Assembly: GCF_004153165.1 (NCBI RefSeq)
Contig: NZ_SEMD01000003.1
Span: 210,366-250,788, forward strand
DNA length: 40,423 nt
Direction of reading: 5' to 3'
From: Sporolactobacillus sp. THM7-4
Lineage (GTDB): Bacteria; Bacillota; Bacilli; Bacillales; Sporolactobacillaceae
Shown: positions 9,253-17,474 of the stretch, piece after piece
Numbering within the stretch: the first letter of the stretch is position 1
Layout: each line of letters starts with the position of its first letter
Made by a program: the position numbers and the translations under genes
Notes under the pieces: model-generated
Database searches by the model: none
What the model was told of the DNA's origin: nothing
Seen by the model: the letters and a program-made list of their open reading frames with translations, nothing else

Positions 9253-9281
9253 TTGTGGCAGGCTTTTTAATTGTGTATACT
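9253..9281 (+). promoter_or_regulatory. Putative sigma-A promoter upstream of the GT2/glycerophosphotransferase gene
   Basis: TTGTGG, a 17-base spacer, then TATACT with a TG two bases before it. It would give a leader of about 220 bases before the gene at 9508. The rest of the 9179-9507 gap holds a short CTGACC/GGTCAG inverted repeat at 9180-9203 and nothing else recognised. Confidence 0.4.
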
Positions 9282-9507
9282 ATTTACATAAAATTAAAAG
9301 GTGACTGACCATATCAGACACCATTTCTTTACCTGATAGTTTATGACTATTATTTGTGGTGTTCATCTATCTTATCATTAAAACAACATCATACATTGAA
9401 GGTACATACGTTAAACTATATTAAAGGTTCGTACCCATAATGAATTTGTGAGTGTATCGTTTAATTTATATCTTTAAAATAACTTTTGACAGAGAGGTTT
9501 TTATAAA

Positions 9508-10143
9508 ATGATCAAGATAAGCGTTATAACCCCAATGTATAATGTTGAAGATATAATAATAGAAACATTGGAAAGCTTATACCAACAAACACTTAGTGAT
9601 GTAGAATACATATTGATTGATGATGGCTCCACCGATCATACAGTCAAAGTCGTTGAGACATACTTAAAGAATAAGTCCGGTTTTAAATTAATTAAGCAAG
9701 AAAATATGGGCCAGGCAAGTGCGAGAAACAAAGGTTTATCTATATCAAAAGGTGAATACATTACTTTTGTGGATTCAGATGATAAATTAGCACCACAAGC
9801 GTTAGAAATTATGTATAAAGAAGCGAAAAAGAATAACGCAGATTTGGTGACTGGAGCGATAAAAAGATTTAATAGTAAAGAATCCTGGTATATCAATTCA
9901 CATGTAAAATCATCCATTTATACTCAAGGCGTAAAAAACATTTATAAAAACCCTGAATTGTTTGTTGCAATTGGACCATGGGGGAAATTATATAAACGAT
10001 CACTTTTAAAAAATATTTCTTTTCCTGAACTCATTAAGTTTGCTGAAGACCAACCTGTTGTTTTTCATGCCTACATCAATGCAAATAAAATTTATACAAC
10101 AAATAAATTGGTATATTTATACAGAGAGAGAAGGAAAGAATAA
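9508..10143 (+). CDS. GT2 glycosyltransferase, N-terminal part of a split GT2/CDP-glycerol glycerophosphotransferase
   Basis: A 211-residue GT-A fold glycosyltransferase: SVITPMYNVEDII at the N-terminus, LIDDGSTDHT (about 36-45), the NMGQASARNKG motif, and the DXD-type FVDSDD near residue 88. It stops with TAA just after LYRERRKE. The next frame (+1) continues with REGKNKSLTQRL and then a full TagF-like domain. The break falls in the dinucleotide tract AGAGAGAG at 10123-10130. One more AG would fuse the two parts into one protein of about 772 residues. GT2-TagF fusions are common in Gram-positive wall-polymer loci. So this is either a slipped (perhaps phase-variable) gene, a pseudogene, or a sequencing error. 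An AGAGAGG site precedes the ATG. Confidence 0.85.
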   Translation: MIKISVITPMYNVEDIIIETLESLYQQTLSDVEYILIDDGSTDHTVKVVETYLKNKSGFKLIKQENMGQASARNKGLSISKGEYITFVDSDDKLAPQALEIMYKEAKKNNADLVTGAIKRFNSKESWYINSHVKSSIYTQGVKNIYKNPELFVAIGPWGKLYKRSLLKNISFPELIKFAEDQPVVFHAYINANKIYTTNKLVYLYRERRKE

Positions 10144-11824
10144 ATCACTGACACAGAGGCTCTCAAAACAATCATTAAGACATCTTCAAGATGTTCTTGA
10201 AATCATTCAGATTAATAAAAATAATCTGATGAATTGTACTAAATATACGGATTATCAAAAGAAGATTATATTAAAACATTATTACGACCGGGTCATGACT
10301 TATGAAATTTATCCAATAATTAAAAGGGTACTACTTAAATCATTCAGAGACCAAAAAAAGAGTTTTCATTTATTAAACATATGGATATCCTCATTAAATA
10401 CTTATTTGGCCAGTAACATACCATCCATTAGATATTTCTTGTTTAAGTTTTTAAATAATCATTTATTCTTAGTTAAAAATCTTGCTCTCAAAGATCTAAA
10501 AGTGCTCTATAAAACACTTAATGATAAACAAGATAAAAAGGCAAGAAAAGCATTTTCATCCAGATATCCTCTTGAATATAAGGAAACTTTGGATATTATT
10601 AACGATTATTCACATTTGTCATTTTTTATTTTAAAAGTTAAAAAGTTATATAAGTTTGTACTTAACAGGAAAAAAATAAAAAAACAATTGTATAAAATCA
10701 TTTACAGATTAAGTAAATTACTCCCTCAAAACAAAAACAAAGTCGTTCTTGCAAGCACAAAAATTGAATTTTTAAACGGAAATTTACTTTTTGTAAATGA
10801 CTATTTGAAAAAAAACACAAATTTTAAAGTCGTTCCCTTGTTAGGAAGACAAAGAAGATTCAAAATTGAATACAAAAAGTATTTTCATTTAGGAACAGCA
10901 AGATACATCATTACTAATGATTATTACAATCCACTATATGGGGAAAAGATAAGAAAAAACACGGATTATATCCAACTTTGGCATGCAGCCGGGGCATTTA
11001 AAAAATTCGGATATAGTGCACTAGGATATAGAGATTCAAACTCTCTTAACTTTGAAAAAAATGCACATAGTCAATATACAAAAGTGATAACAAGTTCTAA
11101 ATACGTAAGAAAAAATTTTTCGGAAGCCTTTAATATTAATATAAATAAAGTCGTTTCTACAGGAATTCCGAGAACTGATTTCTTTTTTGATGAGGAAAAG
11201 ATGAATCAATCAATGGATAAGCTTCATCTGAAATATCCGTCTCTAAAGGGTAAAAAAGTAATATTATATGCGCCCACGTTCAGAGGGAATCCGGCAGAAA
11301 GAAAAAACTTTAAACTTCATTTTGATTGGAATAAATTAAATCTGCCAGATAATTCAATAATGCTGATAAAGTTACATCCCGCAGTAACTAAAAATGTCTC
11401 TATTCCTGAAGAATTCGATAAAAAAATTATTAATGTATCTAAAGATAATATTAATATTAACGAGTTTTTGATCATAGCGGATGTATTAATCAGTGATTAT
11501 TCATCAATTATATTCGAATACTCCCTGTTAAATAAACCAATCATTTTCTATGCATATGATCTGGATTCATATCTATCAGAACGAAATTTTTATTATCCGT
11601 TCAAAGAGTATTTATATGGGCCTCTGGTCAAAAATACGCAAGAGCTGTCTGATCAATTAAACAATTTGGACAGTGTAATAGATTTAGATAAAATCAGGAC
11701 ATTCAGAGAAAAATTTATGTTTAATTGTGATGGAAAAGCGACGGAAAGATTTGTAGAAAACTTGCTGCATCAACAGGTCGCTAAAAGTGTAGCGGAAAGT
11801 AAAACTAATGTTAGTTTAAATTAA
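10040..11824 (+). CDS. CDP-glycerol:poly(glycerophosphate) glycerophosphotransferase domain (C-terminal part of a split gene)
   Basis: Encodes a TagF/TarF-type domain that transfers glycerol phosphate from CDP-glycerol to build teichoic-acid chains at the inner face of the membrane. Hallmarks are IQLWHAAGAFKKFG (about 312-325), ILYAPTFRGN (about 408-417), KLHPAV, and ISDYSSIIFEYSLLNKPIIF (about 485-504). The listed start is a TTG inside the overlap with the GT2 part and has no ribosome site. Residues before about 34 are out-of-frame readings of the GT2 sequence, so independent initiation is doubtful. The native protein is probably the fusion beginning at 9508. Helical sequence (about residues 40-220) links the two catalytic parts. 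Without frameshifting or slippage this domain may not be made. Confidence 0.85.
   Translation: MLKTNLLFFMPTSMQIKFIQQINWYIYTEREGKNKSLTQRLSKQSLRHLQDVLEIIQINKNNLMNCTKYTDYQKKIILKHYYDRVMTYEIYPIIKRVLLKSFRDQKKSFHLLNIWISSLNTYLASNIPSIRYFLFKFLNNHLFLVKNLALKDLKVLYKTLNDKQDKKARKAFSSRYPLEYKETLDIINDYSHLSFFILKVKKLYKFVLNRKKIKKQLYKIIYRLSKLLPQNKNKVVLASTKIEFLNGNLLFVNDYLKKNTNFKVVPLLGRQRRFKIEYKKYFHLGTARYIITNDYYNPLYGEKIRKNTDYIQLWHAAGAFKKFGYSALGYRDSNSLNFEKNAHSQYTKVITSSKYVRKNFSEAFNININKVVSTGIPRTDFFFDEEKMNQSMDKLHLKYPSLKGKKVILYAPTFRGNPAERKNFKLHFDWNKLNLPDNSIMLIKLHPAVTKNVSIPEEFDKKIINVSKDNININEFLIIADVLISDYSSIIFEYSLLNKPIIFYAYDLDSYLSERNFYYPFKEYLYGPLVKNTQELSDQLNNLDSVIDLDKIRTFREKFMFNCDGKATERFVENLLHQQVAKSVAESKTNVSLN
10123..10130. 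repeat. (AG)4 tract at the frameshift
   Basis: The tract AGAGAGAG sits exactly where the GT2 frame must change to the glycerophosphotransferase frame. Adding one AG gives the continuous reading YLYREREGKNKSLTQ. Confidence 0.8.
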
Positions 11825-12169
11825 GTGTCTTTAAAGATGTCTTGTGCCGTGAAGAGCGTCCATGCATTAACCTCTAATTTAATACAAAGCGAGACTCCAG
11901 AAATGAATGAGACTCAAAATTGCAAGATTGTTCAATCACAGAAAAGGCCCTGACCGATGGTATATACATTTCGAAACACTGACAGGCAGCGCATGCAGGG
12001 GATCTTTAAGGCATGAATCTGTCTGAACAGCCACTAAGGACAACGTTCGGGGGCTGTTTACTTGTAATGTTACCTGACGAAATTTCAGGAGATATTTGTA
12101 TCTGTCTGTGAACTGATGAGCCAGCATCACAAATCAGACGTTGTGACCGGCATGGAGAGGGTGGTAAAA
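11825..12169. other. Intergenic leader of the glucosaminidase gene, no recognised element
   Basis: About 345 bases without a credible gene. A possible hairpin pairs AACAGCC (12026-12032) with GGCTGTT (12052-12058), but no T-run follows, so it is not a terminator. Cyclic-di-AMP riboswitches often precede such hydrolases, but I could not find that consensus here. A structured 5' leader is possible but unproven. Confidence 0.4.
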
Positions 12170-14296
12170 ATGAAAAAAAGTAAAAAAGTTTTGTTCTTGA
12201 AAATGGGAATGGGTTCGATTGTTCTATTTCTTTTAATCTTTCAAAGCTTGATTAGTTTTTCCGGCGGCACAGCAATAGCCCAGACTAGCGCAACCCCCCG
12301 TTTATCGCCAAGCCAGATTAAAGTGACCAATAACTACGGCAAATCGGACACGATCTATGTCAGCCACCTGAAAAAAGGCGATGTCATCCGTGTGTATAAT
12401 TCAGCAGGGAAATGGCTGAAGACCCAGACTTCAAGAGGAACATCAACTACTCTATACATAAAGCAGCTGGGCACTTATTCCGGAAAACTCTCTCTGACGA
12501 TCACCCATCCCTATAGAAAAACAAGCGGGAAGACACCAGTTTCCTATTACAGCGAGTACTCAGCCCGATTGAGTACAGGCCAGGTTCGGGTCACCAATAA
12601 CTACGGTAAATCGGACACGATCTATGTCAGCCACCTGAAAAAAGGCGATGTCATCCGTGTGTATAATTCAGCAGGGAAATGGCTGAAGACCCAGACTTCA
12701 AAAGGAACATCAACTACGCTATACATAAAGCAGCTGGGCACCTGTTCCGGAAAACTCTCTCTGACGGTCAACCATCCCTATAGAAGAATAAGCGGGAAAA
12801 CACCTGTATCCTATTACAGCGAGTACTCAGCCCGATTGAGTACAGGCCAGGTTCGGGTCACCAATAACTACGGAAAATCGGACACGGTCTATGTCAGCCA
12901 CCTGAAAAAAGGCGATGTCATCCGTGTTTATCATTCATCAGGGAAATGGCTGAAGACCCAGACTTCTAAGGGAACATCAACCACGTTATACATAAAGCAG
13001 CTGGGTGCGCAGGCAGGCAGATTATCTGTAACAGTTGCACACCCATACAGAAGACCAGGTGGGAAACTGACAGTGCCTTACGGAGCAGAACTGTCTGCTC
13101 CTCTGCAGGCGAGTCAAATTGAAGTGACCAATAACAGGGGCAGCGCGGATACCATTTATGTCGGACGTTTAAAAAAAGGCGATGTGATTCGGGTATATAA
13201 TGCAAAAGGACAAGGGCTGGCATCCGTTAAATCGGCTGGATCATCTGTAACGGCTTCGGTCGATCAGCTTGGTGAGATGTCGGGGAAAATATATTTAACC
13301 GTGACACACTCAGGCCAGAAGACGAGCAGCAAAACGGCTGTCACCTATAAATCTGAACCGATTCTTATGCAGTATCAAACGACTTTATACGATTATAAAC
13401 TTAGCGATGCGTCAGACAAGCAGGCAGCAGCAGGTGCACAGACAGATAAAAAATACAAAATGTATATCAGTGCATCGGCGTTAAAGGTATCCGGTTCTAC
13501 GGGAACCGTGACAGGGACATGGAATGTCCGCGGAGGTCCGGGTACGAACTACTGGATTATTACGCAGGTTTCCAATGGACAGACGGTTAAAATCATAAAT
13601 AAAATAAACTCCTGGTATCAGATTAATTTCAGCACTTTTTGGGTCAACGCGGCTCCTTCAGACGTCTTTTACTATCTGAATCCGACGAACTTTAATCCCG
13701 GATCGACAGAGTATTTTCAGTTCCTTAAGCTGTCAGGTCTGTCCGGCATTGATGCCAACGAAACGAATGAAAAAATATTAACCAGTAAAAGAGGTATTCT
13801 CGCCGGAAAAGCGGCTACCTTTATTCAGGCAGCCAGAGAGCAAAACATTAATGAAATTTATTTGATTGCTCATGCATTGCTCGAAACCGGGAATGGTTCA
13901 TCAAATTTAGCAAATGGAATACTGGTAAAGAGCGTTGACGGTAAACCCGTCGCCCCTGAAACGGTCTACAACATGTTCGGTATCGGTGCAGTTGATTCAA
14001 ATCCCGAAGAAAAAGGAGCCGAGTATGCCTATAAACAGGGGTGGTTTACACCTGAAGAAGCCATCCTTGGCGGTGCCCGGTTTATCGGGGACAGGTACAT
14101 CAACAATCAGACCTGGCACCAGGACACTCTATATAAAATGCGCTGGAATCCGGCAGTGCTCGAGAACGGCAATCCGGCGCACGAATATGCGTCAGACATC
14201 GGCTGGGCGGTCAAACAGACAACGATCATCAAGGAGCTGTATGATCTATTAACCTCTTATTCTTTAACTTTTGACACACCAAAATATAAAAACTAG
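12170..14296 (+). CDS. Secreted N-acetylglucosaminidase (GH73-like) with four 89-residue repeats and an SH3 domain
   Basis: A 708-residue exported autolysin. The start chosen is the ATG at 12170, preceded by GGAGAGGG and giving MKKSKKVLFLK plus a signal peptide (to about residue 40, AIA-QTS). An upstream in-frame ATG at 12116 has no such site. Residues about 43-398 are four 89-residue repeats (TNNYGKSDTIYV, LKKGDVIRVYNSAGKWL, YIKQLG), also found in the metallopeptidase at 1816. An SH3b-like part follows (WNVRGGPGTNYWI, about 455-500). The C-terminal catalytic domain has AHALLETGNGSSNLA (about 566-580), whose glutamate is the expected catalytic acid of LytD/LytG-type glucosaminidases. It cleaves the glycan strands of peptidoglycan outside the cell. 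A strong terminator follows. Confidence 0.92.
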   Translation: MKKSKKVLFLKMGMGSIVLFLLIFQSLISFSGGTAIAQTSATPRLSPSQIKVTNNYGKSDTIYVSHLKKGDVIRVYNSAGKWLKTQTSRGTSTTLYIKQLGTYSGKLSLTITHPYRKTSGKTPVSYYSEYSARLSTGQVRVTNNYGKSDTIYVSHLKKGDVIRVYNSAGKWLKTQTSKGTSTTLYIKQLGTCSGKLSLTVNHPYRRISGKTPVSYYSEYSARLSTGQVRVTNNYGKSDTVYVSHLKKGDVIRVYHSSGKWLKTQTSKGTSTTLYIKQLGAQAGRLSVTVAHPYRRPGGKLTVPYGAELSAPLQASQIEVTNNRGSADTIYVGRLKKGDVIRVYNAKGQGLASVKSAGSSVTASVDQLGEMSGKIYLTVTHSGQKTSSKTAVTYKSEPILMQYQTTLYDYKLSDASDKQAAAGAQTDKKYKMYISASALKVSGSTGTVTGTWNVRGGPGTNYWIITQVSNGQTVKIINKINSWYQINFSTFWVNAAPSDVFYYLNPTNFNPGSTEYFQFLKLSGLSGIDANETNEKILTSKRGILAGKAATFIQAAREQNINEIYLIAHALLETGNGSSNLANGILVKSVDGKPVAPETVYNMFGIGAVDSNPEEKGAEYAYKQGWFTPEEAILGGARFIGDRYINNQTWHQDTLYKMRWNPAVLENGNPAHEYASDIGWAVKQTTIIKELYDLLTSYSLTFDTPKYKN
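12299..13360. repeat. Four 267-bp in-frame repeats (89-residue module)
   Basis: ATGTCATCCG recurs at 12381 and 12648, an exact 267-bp period. The first three copies are almost identical DNA and the fourth is diverged. The period and the encoded motif match the repeats at 4645-5445. Confidence 0.9.
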
Positions 14297-14363
14297 TTTA
14301 TACAACTGAATTTTTAAGTTTTTGGGTTCCAAATTATCCATCTGAAGAAACACTAACCTTTAC

Positions 14364-14405
14364 GGTGTAGAAATTACAACGGTACTTTCTACACCACTTT
14401 TTTTT
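14364..14405 (+). terminator. Strong intrinsic terminator of the glucosaminidase gene
   Basis: A perfect 10-bp stem (GGTGTAGAAA with TTTCTACACC), a 12-base loop, then AC and eight T residues. It lies about 70 bases after the stop codon. A second AAAGAGGC/GCCTCTTT pairing (14423-14471) with a wide loop follows and may back it up. Confidence 0.88.
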
Positions 14406-14515
14406 AATGCTGATGCCAGGGCAAAGAGGCTGATCATCGTCCAAAAAAGCGACTGATGAGACGGCCTCTTTATGCATTTTTAACTTCCAGAATGACCGGG
14501 CAGTGTGATTTTGAT

Positions 14516-14544
14516 TTGGACGATCGATATTTTTTAACTATACT
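14516..14544 (+). promoter_or_regulatory. Sigma-A-type promoter in the 14.3-14.9 kb gap
   Basis: TTGGAC, an exact 17-base spacer, then TATACT. This is the best-matching promoter in the window. Transcription would start near 14551 and run either to the hairpin at 14710-14741 or on into the gene at 14910. Confidence 0.6.
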
Positions 14545-14550
14545 AAATAC

Positions 14551-14741
14551 AGGAATGCGACATAATTGGAGGGCACTACATTTAAGACTAAGATCGGTTT
14601 TGGTCTGGGATCGAATGAATGAATACATAATCAGGATGTGATGAATCGTCTTGGAAGTCACTGCGTTTCAGCTAAGGCTAAACCTCTTTTTAAAAAATAA
14701 AAGGTAATCATGCACCGGGCAGCTCAAGCCCGGTGCATTTT
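14551..14741 (+). ncRNA. Candidate short transcript or leader of about 190 nt
   Basis: A good promoter (14516-14544) is followed after about 165 bases by a perfect hairpin with a short T stretch, with no convincing gene between. It could be a small RNA or an attenuated leader of the beta-propeller-like gene at 14910. This is inferred only from the promoter and hairpin; I see no known RNA family. Confidence 0.3.
14710..14741 (+). terminator. Perfect 11-bp hairpin, probable terminator or attenuator
   Basis: ATGCACCGGGC pairs perfectly with GCCCGGTGCAT around a 7-base loop (AGCTCAA), followed by TTTTG after the final A-T pairing region. The stem is GC-rich but the T-run is short. An A-rich stretch lies on the left side, so it could also work on the minus strand. 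Confidence 0.6.
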
Positions 14742-14909
14742 GAGGAAGGTACGAAGCAATGGTCATCGTCAATTACTCCATGATGTGTGAATAATCCTTT
14801 CTGAATTAGCCGATAATTTTTTTTGCTCATGATCAGGCTTCCAGATGCGGAACCTATCTGGCGGAGGAATCCGGATCATTCAAATATCTGTTTAGATGGA
14901 AGGGGATCC

Positions 14910-15668
14910 ATGTTGGATAAAAGGCGAGTTTTTCTTATCCCGGTACTGCTCGCAGCTTTCGCGCTGATATTTGCTTTCTCGATGATACAGATTGGGAAAG
15001 GGCATTCGCCGAAAAATGCGCAGTTGCTCTTTAATATGAAGGAGCAGGCCAATCAGCAGGGGCTGACCTGGCATGATGGAATTTATTATGTCGGATTCGA
15101 TGTTGGCGATCATCAGGGGATGATTGTCGCCTATGACCGCAATGGGCACGAAGTCGGAAGAACATCGAAAATGAATATCGGGCATACGGCGGGATTGGAT
15201 TATTTTGATGGTAAAATTTACGTTGCAAACGGCGGAAATGAGTTATCAAAAATCTATATCACTGATTTCAAGACAAGTAAAATTGTCAGGACGATCGATG
15301 TAAGAAGTTACGGTGATGGAGCCCTGATCGCAGTTAAAAACAAGAAAGTCATGATCCTCCACACGACGCTGCATCTGGGTCAGGATGTGGATGTTTTCAG
15401 CTTCATCGACGAAAATGGAAAAAAACTGAAATCCTTCACCTTAAAAGGCTTAGGCACGCCCCAGGGCCTGGACTATCAAAATGGAAAGATTTATTATTAC
15501 ACGAACAATCTGATTACGATGATTAATGAAAAAGGGGAGATCATCAAAAAGATACCTCTGAAGGACATTCATGGAGAGAGTGAGGGACTGACACTTGCGG
15601 ATGGGAAACTGGTCGTCGGATACAACCATAATAATCGGCTCTATCTTATCAAACAAAAATCGCATTAA
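14910..15668 (+). CDS. Membrane-anchored beta-propeller-like protein (paralogue of the gene at 7582)
   Basis: A 252-residue protein. The start is the ATG at 14910 (MLDKRRVFLI), which has GAAGGGG just upstream; an earlier in-frame start at 14823 lacks a site. An N-terminal anchor (about 6-23) is followed by extracellular strand repeats: GIYYVGFDVGDHQGM, GHTAGLDYFDGKIYVANGG, GALIAVKNKKVMILHT, GLGTPQGLDYQNGKIYYY and GESEGLTLADGKLVVGYNHN. Most residues match the protein at 7582, but the DNA is much richer in G and C, so the pair is not a recent duplication. Function unknown. It sits between two wall hydrolases, so an envelope role is inferred. Confidence 0.75.
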   Translation: MLDKRRVFLIPVLLAAFALIFAFSMIQIGKGHSPKNAQLLFNMKEQANQQGLTWHDGIYYVGFDVGDHQGMIVAYDRNGHEVGRTSKMNIGHTAGLDYFDGKIYVANGGNELSKIYITDFKTSKIVRTIDVRSYGDGALIAVKNKKVMILHTTLHLGQDVDVFSFIDENGKKLKSFTLKGLGTPQGLDYQNGKIYYYTNNLITMINEKGEIIKKIPLKDIHGESEGLTLADGKLVVGYNHNNRLYLIKQKSH

Positions 15669-15674
15669 AAATGA

Positions 15675-15712
15675 AACCTCTCGCTATATGCATGAGACGA
15701 GAGGTTGTTTTT
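15675..15712. terminator. Bidirectional intrinsic terminator between convergent genes
   Basis: A perfect 9-bp stem (AACCTCTCG with CGAGAGGTT) around a 14-base loop, with GTTTTTATT on the plus strand and a TCATTTTTA tail on the minus strand. It separates the convergent genes at 14910 and 17474. Confidence 0.85.
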
Positions 15713-15713
15713 A

Positions 15714-17474
15714 TTAGAAGTTAAAGGAATAAGCAACATCGACATCGGCGGGTCCGGTGATCCCATTAACCGTACCGTTGCTGGTAAACTGCCAGATATC
15801 AACTTTGTAAGGAGTACCGGTACCTTGACAGGTGTTCATGCCTCTGTATCTGGCAATCCAGACGAGCAGCCCTTTTCTGAGCCTTGATGTGTCAATATTG
15901 TTTCGATAGAATAATTGGTTCGAATAAATACCAAGCTTACTGAAACCATTGCTTTTCATTTCATCGAGGAAGGCATTGATGTTATCGGCCATCGCACGTC
16001 TACTGATATGGCTGAAAAGGACGGTACTGCCGGCTCTCGGCTCAACATCAACGAAGACGTGACCAAAATTAGTGTTGTTTGCACCGGCGCTTCTCAGCAT
16101 CCGGACAAAGTTTTGTGCTTCAAGTCTTGCATCCTTCTGGTTTCTCGCATGAAAGAAATGATAGGCGTGAACCTGCAGCCGGGCTTTTCTTGCAGAAGAA
16201 ACATTAGCGACAAAATGATCATCAATCACTGTTTTTCCTTCGGATGCTTTGAGGATAACAAAGCTGTTGCCTGCCTTTTTGACTTTGTTAAAGTCTACAG
16301 TCCCTTTGTGATGGGAAACATCGACACCGCGTTTACCCGCTGGCGGATTAAAGTGGCTGGCATTCCGATCCAGATTTCCGCTCAGGATATAACCGGTTCG
16401 TCCACTAAAGGATACTTTGCTCCAGCTTCCGCTTTGCCCGATGACACGGACCGGAGTTTTTTCCCGCAACCTCGCGATGGTCGGATACGTGCTGCCCGGG
16501 CCGTTATAAATACCCAGATTGTCATAACCGATATACGCGGTAAAAGCGGTAAATCCACTTTTGGAAGGTTTGGGTTGTCCTTTTTTTGCGTACTTCCCGG
16601 ATATGTAACCTGTCTTCCCTTTAGCACTGACCTTCAGCCAGCTTCCGCTTGTACCGATTACCGTTACCTGGTCGTTTTTATAGAGCAGTGCGACTTTCCG
16701 GTATTTTGTGCCTGGTCCTGATCGGATATTCAGCGCTCCTGCCGTAATCTGAGCCTTATAAGGCGTGAAAACAGGGTGCTTTACGGAACTCTTTACAGGC
16801 TGCTTCGGTCCGGAGGGTGCAGGCACTTTTGGATTGGCCGTTTTGGCCAGGGCTGTTGCCGGTTTCGGTTGAGTAACCGTGTGCCTGACTTTAGATGAGG
16901 ATGCAGTCTTTACCTTCGCTGTTTTCTTCGGTGCCACCTTCGAGCTGCTCACTCTCTTTGCGTACTTTTCCGAAATGTAGCCGGTTTTTCCGCGGTATTT
17001 CACTTTGTACCAACCGTGGCTGGTTCCGAGAAGGGACACTTTATTCCCTTTGTGCAGTAAAGCAACAATACGATACTTTGCTCCTGACCCGGAACGCATG
17101 TTCAGCGCCCCGGCCGTCACGACAACCGCGGCAGATGATGATGAAGGCTTTTTAACGTAAGTCTTCGGTTTCGGTACGGGCGGTTTTCCGCTTGTCAGGT
17201 ATCTGCCGGAAACATAGCGTGTTTTCCCCTTATACGAGATCTGTTTCCAGCTGCCCTTTGTGCCCGTAACAGTGACCTGGCTGTTCCGGTAAAGAAGGCC
17301 GACTCGTGCATAGTTCATGCCGGGTCCTGAACGGACATAAAGCGCACTTGCAGTGACACGCGCCTTGCTGGATGACGAGGCATCTGCATTCCCCGCCCAA
17401 GGATCGGCAAACATTCCAACGGTTAAAGAAAAAATAAATAAAAGGGCAATAAAACTCTGTACAGCTTTTTTCAA
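15714..17474 (-). CDS. Secreted lysozyme: four SH3b domains plus GH25 muramidase
   Basis: A 586-residue exported wall hydrolase. A signal peptide occupies residues 1 to about 31. Four bacterial SH3 domains follow at about 38-92, 116-167, 238-293 and 308-362, each opening with a form of RSGPG (the fourth reads IYNGPG) and closing with GYISGKY-like strands. The catalytic GH25 domain (about 378-586) begins GVDVSHHKGTVDF, with catalytic acidic residues in FVDVEP (about 472-477) and WQFTSNG near the end. It cuts between MurNAc and GlcNAc in peptidoglycan. The start is TTG with GGAGG 9 bases upstream, giving MKKAVQSFIALLF. Ala/Pro/Lys-rich linkers join the SH3 units. It is transcribed convergently to its left neighbour and divergently from the exopolysaccharide operon. 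Confidence 0.94.
   Translation of the reverse strand: MKKAVQSFIALLFIFSLTVGMFADPWAGNADASSSSKARVTASALYVRSGPGMNYARVGLLYRNSQVTVTGTKGSWKQISYKGKTRYVSGRYLTSGKPPVPKPKTYVKKPSSSSAAVVVTAGALNMRSGSGAKYRIVALLHKGNKVSLLGTSHGWYKVKYRGKTGYISEKYAKRVSSSKVAPKKTAKVKTASSSKVRHTVTQPKPATALAKTANPKVPAPSGPKQPVKSSVKHPVFTPYKAQITAGALNIRSGPGTKYRKVALLYKNDQVTVIGTSGSWLKVSAKGKTGYISGKYAKKGQPKPSKSGFTAFTAYIGYDNLGIYNGPGSTYPTIARLREKTPVRVIGQSGSWSKVSFSGRTGYILSGNLDRNASHFNPPAGKRGVDVSHHKGTVDFNKVKKAGNSFVILKASEGKTVIDDHFVANVSSARKARLQVHAYHFFHARNQKDARLEAQNFVRMLRSAGANNTNFGHVFVDVEPRAGSTVLFSHISRRAMADNINAFLDEMKSNGFSKLGIYSNQLFYRNNIDTSRLRKGLLVWIARYRGMNTCQGTGTPYKVDIWQFTSNGTVNGITGPADVDVAYSFNF

Noticed and set aside
11936-12130. 64-residue minus-strand open frame
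   Set aside because: No ribosome site, no recognisable domain, and it lies within the leader of the glucosaminidase gene.
11825-12169. Cyclic-di-AMP riboswitch upstream of the glucosaminidase gene
   Set aside because: The setting is right, but the conserved sequence blocks of that class are not visible.
14456-14641. 61-residue open frame
   Set aside because: It spans a strong promoter and has no ribosome site or family features.
15915-16721. 268-residue plus-strand open frame
   Set aside because: It is antisense to the GH25 lysozyme, whose domains are unmistakable on the minus strand.
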